Below, in pieces: positions 23,913 through 36,700 of a DNA stretch of 64,000 nt. Under the pieces are notes generated by a model, which saw nothing but the letters and a program-made list of their open reading frames with translations, did no database searches and was not told where the DNA came from. The first letter of the stretch is position 1. Every line of letters starts with the position of its first letter. A program made the position numbers and the translations under genes. The stretch is taken from positions 1,550,001-1,614,000 of the forward strand of contig NW_026946363.1 of assembly GCF_035222375.1 (NCBI RefSeq), in the 5' to 3' direction. The stretch is from Podospora pseudocomata. Lineage: Eukaryota > Ascomycota > Sordariomycetes > Sordariales > Podosporaceae.

Positions 23913-25051
23913 TTTGGCGGTTTGTTTGTGTGGTGTTTACTGAAAAGTTGGGGTGTTTCAGGTAGATGTTGCTGCGGTATATCGCAAGCTGGAGCTGTTC
24001 GTTGATAGTGTTGTGGTTGTTCGTGGGGTTGGTCAAGTAGTCGTTGGAGCAAGTTGCTGTGGATGGGGAACACTAGTCAGTTGTTGTTGCTTTGTGTGAA
24101 GAAGAGAAGAGCAGGAAGCCGGTCAATTAACCTTTTATTATTTGCGGAAAATTATTCTCAAAGTTCGGATTTTGTTGATGGATGGGAATTGTGTTGTGAG
24201 TGGGAGTTGCTTTGTTCGCTCCTGCTCTTCATATAAGAGCAACCAAAGGGCTGCTCCCACAACTACGTCATAGGTGACGATAGAGCTTGGTTCCTAATTG
24301 GGAAGGGGCGGCCCGCAATTTGATTCACATGGTGGATCTGTGCCCCGCAATGGCCGGCGGCACTGGATGAATAAGCTCAGCCCCGCCAGATTCACGGCTC
24401 TCTTGGCACCACCTGGCTACACGAATGGCGTCATCTTGCAAGCTGTCAAGGAGCGAGGAAAGGTACGATTCATTCCAACTGATGGTCCGCCGCCTTGGAA
24501 GCTTCACGAGGGGTCCCCGATTACTGCTCCAAGAGCTTCCAGAAATCCAGCCGCGCATGTCAAAACCCAGATCTGCTCCCCTCCCGTGCGTCCACAAACG
24601 GATCCCCGCCCATTCACGCAGCCTCCCGAGTTTGCCTAACCCATCTACGTCACTGCCCCTGATCTCAAGGAACCATCTTGCTCTGGATCACTGGAACATT
24701 CCGACGGAGCACCAAGATGGCGTGGTTGACAGCTGGCTCAACAAACATCTCACATGTGCAACAGTCCGCCCTTGGCAAAGCTCTTGTAACGCCTCACTTT
24801 TAGTCAGATAACACGTTTGCTGCCATTTGCCGTGTCCGCCAGTGACTAAATCATAACTGCAAACCCCACCAAGTAAACACAACAACCACCATATTATGTA
24901 TGCCTCAACAGACGCCGTAGTAGTGATGAATCAACCGATAAAGAGGGGGTATCAAATGCTTTTCAAAACCTGATGGACCAAAAAACCAAAAAAAAACCTC
25001 ATGCTTGCTTCTTCTCTGGTATCATATTTCCTTCTTTTCCGCCCACGCCCC
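23913..25051. promoter_or_regulatory. RTC3 upstream region with CRE-like motifs
   Basis: 1.1 kb between the RTC3-like start and the RhoGEF stop. TACGTCA (complement TGACGTA, a CRE/ATF-type core) occurs at 24264-24270 and 24646-24652, about 350 and 735 bp upstream of the RTC3 start. No gene was recognised. Confidence 0.4.
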
Positions 25052-28000
25052 TCAACGAAACAAAAAGCTTCGGATGCCCACCACCGCCTCGCGATGGAGA
25101 ACCCCAACTTTAGCCCAACGACTCGCGAGCTTTTGTGACCGAGACGAAGTCTTCCCTACCGAGTCTGGAGGCGAAGTAAGCCTGTTCTCCTTCTTCAGAT
25201 CTTCCCGGGACAACGACGCCTCGCTAAAATGCGACTTTTGCAAGCTCGGCCGCCGCGAGCTGTTCGTAGACGGCTGCAGTACACCCACCATCGGTGTACA
25301 AGGCCGTGACTGGTTCCTTTCTCCCCCGTAAAAGACTGATGTGCGTGTCGTTGTTTCGGCCGTGATATCGCCGACCCGTTCCTTTGCCGTCGTCGTTGCG
25401 AAAACCTCCGTCGCGGTCGACTCCCACTGTTGTTCTGGCCCCGTTGCCAGCAAAAAGGAGCTGCTTCTCTCTGCTTCATCAGGAATGACCGAGAGAAAAG
25501 ACATACAATCATCTTCTGACCTCCCACGTACTGATGTCGTTGTTGCCATCACCGCCGCCGTTTGGACAACACCACCCTCCTTGTTATTTCGCGTTGTCAC
25601 CTCCTCCTCGGTGGTAACATTCTTTTGCAAGCTTGCAAGGCTTGCGGAACGTTTCGTAAAACTACTCGCGATACTCACGACGCTTAACTTCCGCATGACT
25701 GACGAGGCCGACGACCTAACAAGGTGCTCGCTCCTGGATCGGGCAGTTATCCCGGGAAAGGGCAGTATGTCCCGGGTCCACACATCCGACATGAGAGCCT
25801 CGAGCCGGGCCCTTTCACCACGGGAAGGCGCCAACACCGGGATACGGTGGTTTGTGGCCAACAGGGACTGCGATCGGTTGATTTGAGCGCTGTAGCTCGC
25901 TGTCGGCGCATCCTTGATGACGCTCGTGTTTTTGAGAATGACTTGACACAAAGGAGATCTTGGCCCCACCGTCGTTGCTCGGTGTATCGATATTCTTCTG
26001 GCAATGGTTCCTGTTTTGTCATGAGTAACTGCCCACGATAGCATCACGGCCCGCGTGTACATACCTGGTTTTCTAAAAACAGTCCCCAGTGTTTTGATAT
26101 CCAGTGAAAGCGAGCTGAAGATGGCCGGTTGCATTAGGTCCTGGTCCGGGACGCTCAAGGTCCGGCTGCTGAGCCGAGTACGCCATTCCAGTTCCTCCTT
26201 CGGCGTGCAGGCGGTGAGGATGAGTTCGTACAGTTGGTTGTCGCACAAAAAGACAATCTTCCAAGAATACGGCGCCGTGTGACACTGGAGTCCTGTACAC
26301 TGCCGTTAGCTTTCCCCATCCACAGTCAGGAGAAATTCCGCCCATTGGTGTGCCTACCTCGACCGTTATCTACCTCTTCCACCTTAATGTTTGACAATGC
26401 GATGCACGCCTGAATCGTGTATACCTGGTCGATCTTACTAGCCGTCGCAAGGCAAAACCACTCCTTGTACAGGAGCGCCACCATATACTGCCCGTTCACC
26501 CCTTCTTTGGACTGCCAGCAGACATGAAGGGCACCGCAAAGCTGAATGTGGCCGAAAGACCGAATACGGTTCTTGGTAGTGGCATCTAGTTGCTGTACAG
26601 ATATTGTAAGCATGCATCAGCCAACAGGGCGGGGAGATGCCTACCTGGTTAGGAAATGCAAGCCTGTCCTGGAGAATCCAAGTTTTCTCCAGCACCGTAC
26701 GCACACGAGGGTCGTCTGTGGCCCGGTTGATCTCGGCCGTGGCCTCACGTAGCCTGATAAGCGTGTTCTCGATCTCCATGTGCGAATAGGGACAGTCCAC
26801 CACCGGCGTATGCTTGAGCAGCTCAGAGAAGAGCAAAGGGTACTTGCATACCCGTTGAATCGGCTGCCAACATTAGCTTCAATGCCCTGAAACGTCACAC
26901 GCAGCACCTGGCAGCCTTACTTTGACAAGAAGGTCACCGATGGTCAGACTCTTCTTGGAATGATCGCCTTGGCCGTCGATCGAGCCCACGGATGCAGCGA
27001 GAACTTCCAATCCCTTTTGATACGACTGCCATCCTGGCATTGTCCGATGGGCAGATGCGACATCTTTAATCATGAGTTCGTACTTTGCCCCGTACTCTTC
27101 ATAGATAAAGAATCGATTCATCTGCAAGTTTTCTCTGGTTAGCACGCACGCTTCCTCGCAAAACAAGACCTGGGGCTTGCCGCTTGCCTTGTTCTTGAAG
27201 ATCTTTGCAACTTCTGCCACCGTTTGGGGCTCTGCGAGCAACCCGGGCACATCTCGCAGCCATGCTACCCCGTCTTTGTCCTCCGGGACAGCATCAAGGC
27301 TCCTCCAACGCTGGTGTCCACGGGCAGCTTGGTTAGCTTGGGGGGCTTGAAGCGGCACATCGAGCTGAGAATATTCAGAGTGAGGGACCGCTCGATGGAG
27401 CTCTCCTAGCATTTCCTCGTGCAACTCCACAATGTCGGTCAAGTTCTGGTTGATGGAGGAACGTATGGCGACGGGTAGTGTCGGTAAAGAAGCTAGTATC
27501 GTGACATATACCTGCACAGATATTAGATATGCAAAGGTCCATCAAGATACACAAATATACCAACATTCATCAGGAACCTCACGTCCCCAATATAGCTCTC
27601 TTCGGTGCTGATCAACTCCTCCAATATTCGACGTCGTTGTAGCGACCTTTCGATGACGGCGGGATCCAGCACCACCTGTCGTTCCTGACAGAAACTGTCT
27701 TCAGAAAGCCGTGCTCCCGAGACGGAAGCTCTGCTGCTGCGGTCCGTCCTCGAGTGGCCACGAGATGATCGTATCGTGTTTTTCCGTGAGCGCGTCAAGA
27801 CACTGACGCTTGTCAGGGAGATACTGGCGCTTTTGACCGCCGACACAAAGTTGAATGACGAATCTGACGAGTGCCGATAGTGCCCCGAATCCCAAGTCAT
27901 CGAACTTCTCCCTTCCATATCGAGACAGCATGGTGTATTATTACCATCGCCCCCAAAGAGTTCCTGACGACGCAACGCTCGTTTATGCAACGTCTTTATC

Positions 28001-28386
28001 CATTTCTGAAACGGCTTGATCGGTTCGGACGCCGGCGGCTGGTGTTGACAAACTCCAGCTTCAGTGGTCCCCTGGTGGATGAATACTTTCTTCTCTAAGT
28101 CCTGCTCTTGCACCACAGTGCCCATGGCACCAATGGCATCCATGAAATCGATCTTATCCAAAGCGCACCAATCCTTCGTTCTCTCGGCGCGCGTCTCTCC
28201 CTCGGCGTAGTCGGTCAGCCTGTCCCTGTCAGACTGTGTAAGACCATGGAGCGTGCCAGACGGGAGTAGCGAAGAGAACGATATAGTATGGATATCCGTG
28301 AGTGACATTATGCAAGGTTGAGGTCCAAGAAACAAAGATTCAAAACTGTCTTCCAACAAGCCGGTTGGAGGGGAGGAGTCCAACAC
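25052..28386 (-). CDS. Dbl-homology RhoGEF with PH-like domain
   Basis: Guanine-nucleotide exchange factor predicted to activate a Rho/Cdc42-type GTPase for polarity. Seven exons: 28386-27565, 27511-27188, 27121-26921, 26863-26645, 26592-26358, 26292-26065 and 26010-25052, giving about 995 aa. The DH domain begins RRRILEELISTEESYIGDVRFL at about residue 251 and runs past MNRFFIYEEYGAKY to PIQRVCKYPLLFSELL at about 450, the most conserved DH helix. A PH-like domain follows at about 540-660 (QYMVALLYKEWFCLATAS, YSWKIVFLCDNQLYELIL). N- and C-terminal parts are Ser/Arg-rich and disordered. Intron 1 has a GTTGGT donor and intron 2 a GC donor. Translation may instead start at the second Met, 28308. 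The target GTPase cannot be told from sequence. Confidence 0.88.
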
Positions 28387-29686
28387 AGCGAACCAGCAGG
28401 AGGTGGCGTCTATCGAGTCAAATCAAAACATGCTGCAACAGAGAGAGAGAGAGAGAAGAAGAAGAAAGAAGAGCCCCAGCAGCGTAAAATGATGTGTTAC
28501 TGGTGTTGGAGAGACGACCGAGATGTTTTGGCCGAGCAGGACGAAGAAGCAAGAAGGTGCAGAGATTGATCGGCCACCGACATTGGAGGCGCCGGGCACG
28601 TACTGAGGTTCATGTATTTTGGCCAGGTGGAAGGAACATGTGGTGGTCTAATCTCCCCAAACGGAAACTTTGGCTTCCCACACCCGGATTGGGGGGTCGG
28701 GTGTTTTGATGTTTGAGTTTGAGGTGTTTAACCCACACAAAATCTATAAGTTGATACCGAGAGGGCAGCCACGACCGTCTTCGTCAAGCCAGGGCAAGCC
28801 GAGGCGCCTCAGCAGCCTCTGGCTGGTGACGAGCACTTGCTCGATGCATCAAGCAACGACAGGAAAAAACATCAGAGACAGCAGCGGCGGCGAGCTGGCA
28901 GCGAGAATCATGCAGCACGCGGGTCTGATTGGAGCGCCATCCGGACTGCCACGATGGCCACCTCCCAGCCACGTCTCCTGTTCGATTGGACCCGGAAGCG
29001 TTTGGGCAGCATCAATGACGACGCGAAAAGATACTGAAGGCGTTGGCCGATCACGCCGATATCTGCCAGAACAGGCCCTGTTCCACAAGGCTTTCTTCAG
29101 CCTAGGAATATCTTGAACCAAAAGAATTACATCGGGTCTCCGCGGCGACCTTTCCGACTTCGGAATATTCAACACGAAGAGGCGGTGATTGTAGAAGTGA
29201 TTGACTGAGACATCTGCTCGCGGTTGGGGGCAATGGTGGAAAGGAAAGAGAAGACGATCTGGAATGCACAATTCGGCATCTCAATCTCGGGACGGCGTGT
29301 GGATCAACTGCCTGCATATACCACGAAACCGCATCGAAGGTGTGAATGTTGGTGTGAGTGGATGTTGGATCGATGAGACGGGACTCACGGGAGGCGATTG
29401 CTGCCGGGGGTACCCTGCTGTACCGCCGGAACGGGACGCGCTTCCAGGGTGGTGGTGGGGAGGAGGGTGGCGCGGGGGTTCACTTGCCCAGAAGGCGCCC
29501 TGGTTGCGGTCAATGATTGCTACCCCGCCAAACTTGAACATTCCAGAGCTGCAGAGCTGTGAGATCCGCCGAACGCGTCATTGGTGGGAGGCTGATTTGT
29601 GTGATGGAAGCTTCCCTATTCTTATTTCCATTCCAGCAAACCACCGCCACTTGCATTTCAGCTATCACCAGGTATCGCCGAACATC
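28387..29686. promoter_or_regulatory. Divergent promoter, RhoGEF / NAS2
   Basis: 1.3 kb non-coding interval between head-to-head genes. It includes a GA/GAA-rich tract at 28440-28471. Short open frames here lack support. Confidence 0.45.
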
Positions 29687-30582
29687 ATGAGCAACCTTCA
29701 TGCGCCGACGGTTCCATCAGGGCCTACCACTGTCCCCGTCACCAACGGCCATGCTACACATCTGTCCATTCAAGAGCTCCAGCGCAAGAAGGACAACATC
29801 GAGGCCGAACTCAGAGCACTCGGTGGCGTGCTGGACTCGGTGCGTTGTCGCACAACCTGTATGGACAATGCGCTTCGCTAACCAGAAGTATGCAGCATGG
29901 TGTCGACATGAACACGAGTCTCCTCACCCACGATGGTTTTCCCCGAGCCGATATTGATGTGGCGCAAAGTACGAATGCCGAGGGAAGGGACTTGGAGCAT
30001 AACAGGCCAGAGCTGACACCCAGCCTACAGTTCGAACCACAAGAGCACGCATCATCCATCTTCGAAATGACTGGAAAGACCTGATGGCTTTGATTGAGAA
30101 GCGCCTTCATGAGCACTTTGCCAGTCTAGAGGACAATGACGACGATACAACAGTGAACGATCCTAACAGTGTCAATGTTGCCCTTCCACAAGACTCGGTA
30201 CCCGAAACATTTGATCCAGCCTTTGCCAAGGTTAACACAGTGGTGGAGAATAGCCCCGCTGCAACAGCAGGACTCAAGCCTGGGGACTTGATTCGAAACT
30301 TTGGCTATGTCAATAGAGAGAACCACGATGGCCTACGGAAAGTGGCTGAGTGCGTCCAAGGCAACGAAGGGGTAAGTGTCATTCTATCTTATCAAACTCA
30401 AGCTGTGGCGTTGCTGGCTACAGAGGCGGAAAGCTAACCCTCCGAAGCAAAACATTCTTGTTAAAGTTTCTCGAACAAATGGAGGAGGAGGAGGTCACGC
30501 ACAGGAACTGAGACTGACGCTGACACCGCGGCGTGACTGGGGTGGTCGGGGTTTGCTGGGCTGCCATATCTTGCCATTGTGA
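29687..30582 (+). CDS. nas2: 26S proteasome assembly chaperone Nas2 / PSMD9
   Basis: Chaperone that binds the Rpt5 ATPase during assembly of the proteasome regulatory particle. Exons are 29687-29839, 29896-29968, 30031-30371 and 30448-30582, giving 233 aa, close to PSMD9. The N-terminal helical part contains IQELQRKKDNIEAELRALGG and GFPRADIDVA followed by IRTTRARIIHLRNDWKDLM. A PDZ-like domain follows at about residues 135-215, with FAKVNTVVENSPAATAGLKP and GDLIRNFGYV, and the C-terminus LTPRRDWGGRGLLGCHILPL is characteristic. All introns are GT-AG (GTGCGT, GTACGA, GTAAGT donors). The assignment is secure. Confidence 0.94.
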
Positions 30583-31575
30583 GTGTTGTAGTGAAAGGGA
30601 ATTCAAGATTTCGACTGCTTTGGGCTCGCTCTGAGCTCGGGCTTCGAGCCACACGTAGTCTCGGCCTAAGAGGGATAGTGAGATCACTGAGATCCCCTCC
30701 CTCAGGCTCGGGCTGCATATCTTGGGATCAGGCACCGCCTCGCATTTCCAGGGCATGACAGTCTGGCAGCGGGCTACATGAGAGAGGACCGGGAGCACCA
30801 GCAGAATGGTCACAGGCCTGATAGCGACCACCTACAGTGTATGATACGCTCCCAGGTAGGCACCGACCCGACTAATAATCTGCTAAATAACACATTAATC
30901 AGCACAAGTAGAAAAGGGTGTTGTTGTATTGTAGGAAAAGTGAGCTTTTGTAAGACATGCCTCAGCACCCCTGCTGCAGTACCTAATCCGGCAGCAAAGA
31001 GTGGGGTTTGCTCTCCATGAGGCTCACAAAGGGACGTTTGTAGTTGACACCGGAGGAGCTTAGTCGACAGCTTTGGAGTCTGTGAATCAATCACCATGAG
31101 GCTGCCCAATCTTGTTACCAAGCAACCATCAGTCCCTCCTGCCTGCCTTTGCCTGGCGGCAAGAAAAAGTGGGATGGAACGTCAGAGTTTCCATTTGAGT
31201 GAATACAGGTTCCTCCCAATTCGCCGCACTGACCAGTCTCTCACGTGACTCTCTACCACCCCGCCGCCCAACGAGTTTTTCGTCAAGGCTGCTGTGGTTC
31301 CAGCAGCTGCCTTTTGAAAACAACAACCACCTCCCCCCGGTGCCACTTCTTGCAACCCGACCACTGTCAACTTTTCCCGCTTCCCCCACAGACCAATAGG
31401 TGCGTATTCCATCGCAAACACCCTCGCGGCCATCTCTGCCAGTCGCAGCCCCATCCATTCCTTCTTCGACCCTTGCCTACAAATACCCCTCCATCAGCTT
31501 GCTTGCAAAAACTAACGTGGGCCTGCCCAGACTCGTTGATTTTCTTCGTTCTATCATCACCATACATCACACACC
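30583..31575. promoter_or_regulatory. Ran GTPase upstream region
   Basis: About 1 kb between the NAS2 stop and the Ran start. The last 350 bp is C/T-rich, as in strong fungal promoters and 5' UTRs. No other gene was recognised. Confidence 0.45.
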
Positions 31576-32574
31576 ATGGCTGAAGCGCAGACCATTCCGA
31601 CCTTCAAGCTGGTCCTTGTTGGTGATGGTGGTACCGGAAAGGTTAGTTCGATTCATCATGATCCTCGTCGTCGACCGACATAATACACATTCCCTTCACG
31701 ATCGCATCGACGCCGACTGCGGGGTTGCTAGTGTGGATGGATATCCCAATCGGTTGGGCAGCATGCTAACATGGCGATGCCCACAACAGACCACCTTCGT
31801 CAAGCGCCATTTGACCGGTGAATTCGAGAAGAAGTACATGGCCACCCTCGGCGTTGAGGTTCACCCTCTTGCCTTCACCACCGTAAGTCACCTCCCGCAC
31901 GTGGGCAAGCTCGTTCTTGCGCTACCAGAGTTTGACGCGGCCCAACGCTAATATGCCTGCAGAACTACGGTCAGATCCAGTTCGACGTCTGGGATACCGC
32001 CGGTCAGGAGAAGTTCGGTGGTCTCCGTGATGGTTACTACATCAACGGCCAATGCGGCATCATCATGTTTGACGTCACTTCCCGCATCACCTACAAGAAC
32101 GTTCCCAACTGGCACCGTATGTTCCCCCTTTCTGTAGCGCCCAAATTGTAGGTCACTGGATATGATGCTAACTGTCGCCATCAGGTGATCTTACCCGTGT
32201 CTGCGAGAACATCCCCATCGTTCTCTGCGGCAACAAGGTCGACGTCAAGGAGCGCAAGGTGAAGGCCAAGACCATCACTTTCCACCGGAAAAAGAACCTC
32301 CAATACTATGATATTTCCGCCAAGTCCAACTACAACTTCGAGAAGCCCTTCCTCTGGCTCGCCCGCAAGCTTGTTGGCAACCCCGGCCTTGTATGTTTTC
32401 TTTCATGTCACATTTAGGTGCAGCACTTACTAATACCCCATCCAGGAGTTTGTCGCCGCCCCCGCGCTTGCCCCCGCTGAGGTCCAGGTCGATCAGGCTC
32501 TCCTTGCCCAGTACGAGGCCGAGCTTAACCAGGCCGCCCACGAGCCCCTTCCCGACGATGAGGATGACCTTTGA
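31576..32574 (+). CDS. gsp1: Ran GTPase (Gsp1/Spi1)
   Basis: Small nuclear GTPase driving nucleocytoplasmic transport and spindle assembly. Exons are 31576-31641, 31790-31882, 31963-32116, 32185-32390 and 32446-32574, giving 215 aa, the standard Ran length. All G motifs are intact: P-loop GDGGTGKT (split by intron 1), switch I with TLGVEVHPL, switch [23 protein letters not shown] and [12 protein letters not shown]. The Ran-specific acidic C-terminus ends DDEDDL. Four canonical GT-AG introns, the first placed between the Lys and Thr of the P-loop. It is among the most secure calls in the window. Confidence 0.98.
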
Positions 32575-33778
32575 GCGGCTCGAATCATTGGTGGCTTAGT
32601 CAAGCTCGAGGGGGGTGGTTCAGGATGATAACGCCGGTAATGAAGATATCTACCATACACAGAGGGCAGGCGGGCAGGCATTGGGATGGGAAGAGCGAAA
32701 TACGATTCACGTATGGTAGCGTTGAGAGACGTCGGTTCAGTAGTTGAGGAAGAAGAGCGGCGGTCAAATATTTCTTTTTGACGATTGGTTTCAATCAGGA
32801 CCAACTCAACCGAAGTACGGAGGTAGATCTGGGTTTTTTTTCTGCATTGCAGTTTGCTAGGTAGACCAATTTGAGACATCGTCTCGCAGGCAATCATTCT
32901 TTACCCCTCTCTCAAGCACTGTCTTTTTTTTTTTGTGAACAATCCGTGAATACTACCCAACAATGCCCACCCCGCCGCTAGTATCAACAAAAGAAGACAA
33001 GGGACCAAAGTTTGGGCGGTGAAGGCGAAGGCGGTGAGGGTCCAGCTGTCGAATGAGCGTTTCGGCGCATCATGACATCAAACCTCAGGTTTCGATGTCC
33101 TGTATGCAGCCAAGAGATGTGATGTGCTTTGTCAGCAGCGTTGACGAGATAAGCATGCCAAGATTTCCGTCTGGACTTGTGGAAATTACTTTGACTGATG
33201 GTGTGTTGCCTAGCAACGGGATTGGTATTTACGGATGAGGTTATTTTGAGGATTGCCATCGCCGAGTCAACAGGGCTGAAATGATTGGTATGCGATTTTG
33301 TCCCTTTAATAAGAACTGGTGTATGAAGTGTTGAAGGTGATTTTTTCTAGGGTTGAATAGGAGATGGAGAGGGCTGTTGGTATGGCATTCATGCTGTGTG
33401 TATTGATATTCGAGTGAGTGAAATAGCTACCTGTGTAATGGTGAAACTTGACATTGTAAACGCCCGTGTTGCCGCCGGGTCCCTCTGGAAGTGAATGCAA
33501 CAAAGTGATATCATCCTCCACTACGCCGGTCCATGAGAAGTGATAGACGAGAAGCCGACATCAAATGCAGAGCAAGAAAGACGCATACCCCGATCCCAAG
33601 AAGACCCAAAAGCAAGACAAAAACAGATAGCAATTATGGTATATATATTAAGCCAAAAAAGCAAAACGTCATGAAATGGGGGATTTCCACCACATAAAAG
33701 TTCGCCCTAAACTAACAAGTAAAAGAAATCTCCATGTACATATGTAGCGAGACCGCCCAGACATGAAACAACTCCCGT
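32575..33778. other. Convergent intergenic region
   Basis: 1.2 kb between the Ran stop and the oxidase stop, presumably 3' UTRs and terminators of both. Only short T- and A-rich tracts are seen. Confidence 0.45.
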
Positions 33779-36700
33779 TTAAATCCCCGGCCTCGAAAAA
33801 TCAGGCCCCTCAGGCCAGTTACCCAACTGCCCTGGATCACCACCAATGCGAATGTACTTTCCAATCGCCGGAACACCGCCATCCAAAACAAACATCTGGT
33901 ACCACCCCGGAGGAGCAATATTGACGTTGGGGGGGGCATCAACCGTGCACGCCGTCCCCGCGCAGCTCACCCTCGGCATGAGCGTCCTCGCGCCCATGGA
34001 GTTGCCATGCGTGGAAGAGACCGACGCCAACAAAGTAACAGTGATGGGGCCGTTCCTTGCCGCGACGCCGAGGGTAAAGGGGATGTTGGTCTGGTTGTAT
34101 GTCCAGTCCTTGTTTGTAATCGCAAAAGTTGGCCTAGGGAGGCCGTTGAGGAGGTAAGGGGGCACAAAGACCTCGACGCGGTATTCATCGGGGTAGACGC
34201 CGTCCTCGGGGTTGGAGCCCGAGATGAGGACGCGGCCGTCGAGGAGGGTGATGGCTTCGGAGTGGTACATTCTCGGGATGGTGGTGTTGGCCATGACGGT
34301 CATGCGGCTGTGAACGGGCTTGGTGGGGTCGTAGAGCACGGCGTTTAGGTTGGGGGTGTTGGCGAGGCCGAAACCGGCCACGCCATGCTGCGCGCCGTTG
34401 ACGATGAGGTATGTTCCGTCGGGGAGGGGAGACATGCAGGACATGACGCGCTTGGAGGGCATGCGCTCGATGGTCCAGACGGGGTTGGGGGCGTCGGGAT
34501 AGGTGGACACGCAGTTGTCCAGCGCGTTGGAGGTGCCCTCTGTTGAACCACCGCAGACGAGGTAGCCGAGGTAGTCGGTGTATGGCCAGCGCTGGGGGAG
34601 GAGGACAGCGGCACCCTCGAGAGGGTAGGTGCGGCCGCCCTTGGGGTCGTTGACAGCGCCGGGGGCGTTGGGGAGGACCTTGATTGTGGCGAAGGTGACG
34701 GGGTCGAGGATGCGGGCCTCGTTCCAGTATTGGACGAAGATGCCGCCGCTGGGGAGGACCGAGAGGAAGGGGTAGAGGTTGTTGGGGTGGGTGCGGGTGA
34801 GCCATTCCATTTCCAATGGGGCAGCACCGGTGGCGGGGAGGAGCTCGATGGTGGGCTCGGCGGCGTCGTTGGCGCCGATGGAGCCACCAATGACGAGGAT
34901 GGAGCCGTTGGTCATGATCATGGCGGTGGGATACCAGCGGCCTCTTTGCAGGCTGAGCTCCCAGACGTTCTCCTCCCAGTCGTTGGTGCCGGGGACGCCG
35001 GGGGATCCATCAGGCCAGTAGATGCGGGTGCCCTGGAGAGACTCACCGGACCAACCGCCGACATTGAGTTGACGACCAGCCTTGTCGGGGAGGGTCACGC
35101 CAGCAGCGCAGAAGACATCGGTCTTGATGTGAAGCTCACGGAAAGTGAGGGTTTGCATATCGAGCTCGTAGACACCAGTCTCGTTGCCAGGGCCGGTACC
35201 ACCCTTGGAGATGAAGGAGACCTTGCCGGTGATGGTCTCCTGAGTGATGAGCGGGCAGTTGACACCGTTGACCAAGTGCTGGTACTGGCCGGCACGGTAA
35301 TCCTGAGGGAAGCCCCAGCTGTAGAGGGGGGTGCCAGTCCAAAAGTAGGTAGTCAGACGACCGAGACCACCGCAAATAGCCGAAGCGTTGCCAGCACAGG
35401 TGATGGCACACTCAGTCTCTGGGCGGAAGGTAGCGCCAGCGGCAGCAATGTTGGGGGGATCACCGCAGTAGCATTCCTCACCGTACTCAAGACCAGCAGC
35501 GGCATAGCCGAACTCTCTGCACCTGTTCAGACACATGTTAGGCGTCATGACGCCAGGGAAGAAAAGCTGCCAGGAGAGGGTGCGCTTGTTGTTGACGTTG
35601 TCCTCAACGCAGCCTTGGTACTCCCACGAGCCGTTGAGACCGCGGACCTGGGGAGCAGGAGGCTGGTAGATCTCAGGTTCGCCCTCGGAGACGATGTTCA
35701 TGCGGTCACCGGCACCGCACTTCTGGGTCGGGTTGCCGGGGCAGTTCATGCTGCACTGAGACTCGGAAGTGGTCACGCCGCCATTGAAGATGGCATTGCC
35801 GCAAAAGCACTGCTGAGTGTACTGGACACCGCTGATCTTGTAGCCGCCAGCCACGCAGCGGCTCGCGCACTCGCTCTGGCTGTTAGTGGGGCTGTCGACG
35901 AGCTGAACGGGGAGAATGCGGCCCTGAGCACCATCGATCCAGCATCCCTGATAGCTCCAGCCTTCGGGAAGGCCAGTGACGACAAGAGGAGGCGAGGTCG
36001 TGGTTGGCGCAGCGGAGGTGTTTGTGCCAGAGGGAATGGAAGTGCCGTTCCTGGCATAAACCGACAGACGGTTGCCGGCGCCACAATAGTTGAAGGGGTT
36101 GCCGGCGCAGAGCATGCTGCATTCACCGGCAGGGGCCACAACGGAGCCGACAGTGAAGCTGTTGCCGCAGTAGCACTCCCTGCCATACTCGGTTCCGAAG
36201 TAGGTGTAGGCAGAGCAGAAGGCCTGGCAGGACTCGAGGGTCATATCGTCGGAAGCATAGGTGGCACCGCTCAGGGCACGAGGGCCGGGAGACTCGGTGT
36301 AGCATCCATACCAGACGTAGTCATCTCCGACCGCGGCGGGCTGTGATGGCCCAGAAGGAGTAGGGCTAGGAGGGGGAGGGGGTCCGGTAGAGACGGTGCC
36401 TGTCGCCGTAGTCGCAGTAGTGGCTGCGGCAGGAGGGCTGGAAGTTGACGACGGGGTGTACTGGTTCTGGTAGTTGTACACATTGAGGCGGCTGGGGCCA
36501 CCGCAGAACTCGGTAGTGTTGCCGTTGCACGTCATACTGCAGCCGCTGGCAGCAGGGGCACCGCCGTTGGAGATAGTATTACCGCAGAAGCACTCTCCAC
36601 CATACTCAACGCCAGCAAGAATGTAGTTGGCCGCAGCACAGGCAGCTGTGCACTTGGCAACAGTCATCTCACCAGCAGGAATGCTGCCGATCCCGTGTGT

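Noticed and set aside
31400-31951. 183-codon frame overlapping Ran exons
   Set aside because: Out-of-frame shadow of the Ran gene and its introns.
34730-36346. 538-codon frame antisense to the oxidase
   Set aside because: It mirrors the GC-rich third positions of the WSC/oxidase coding strand and has no domain.
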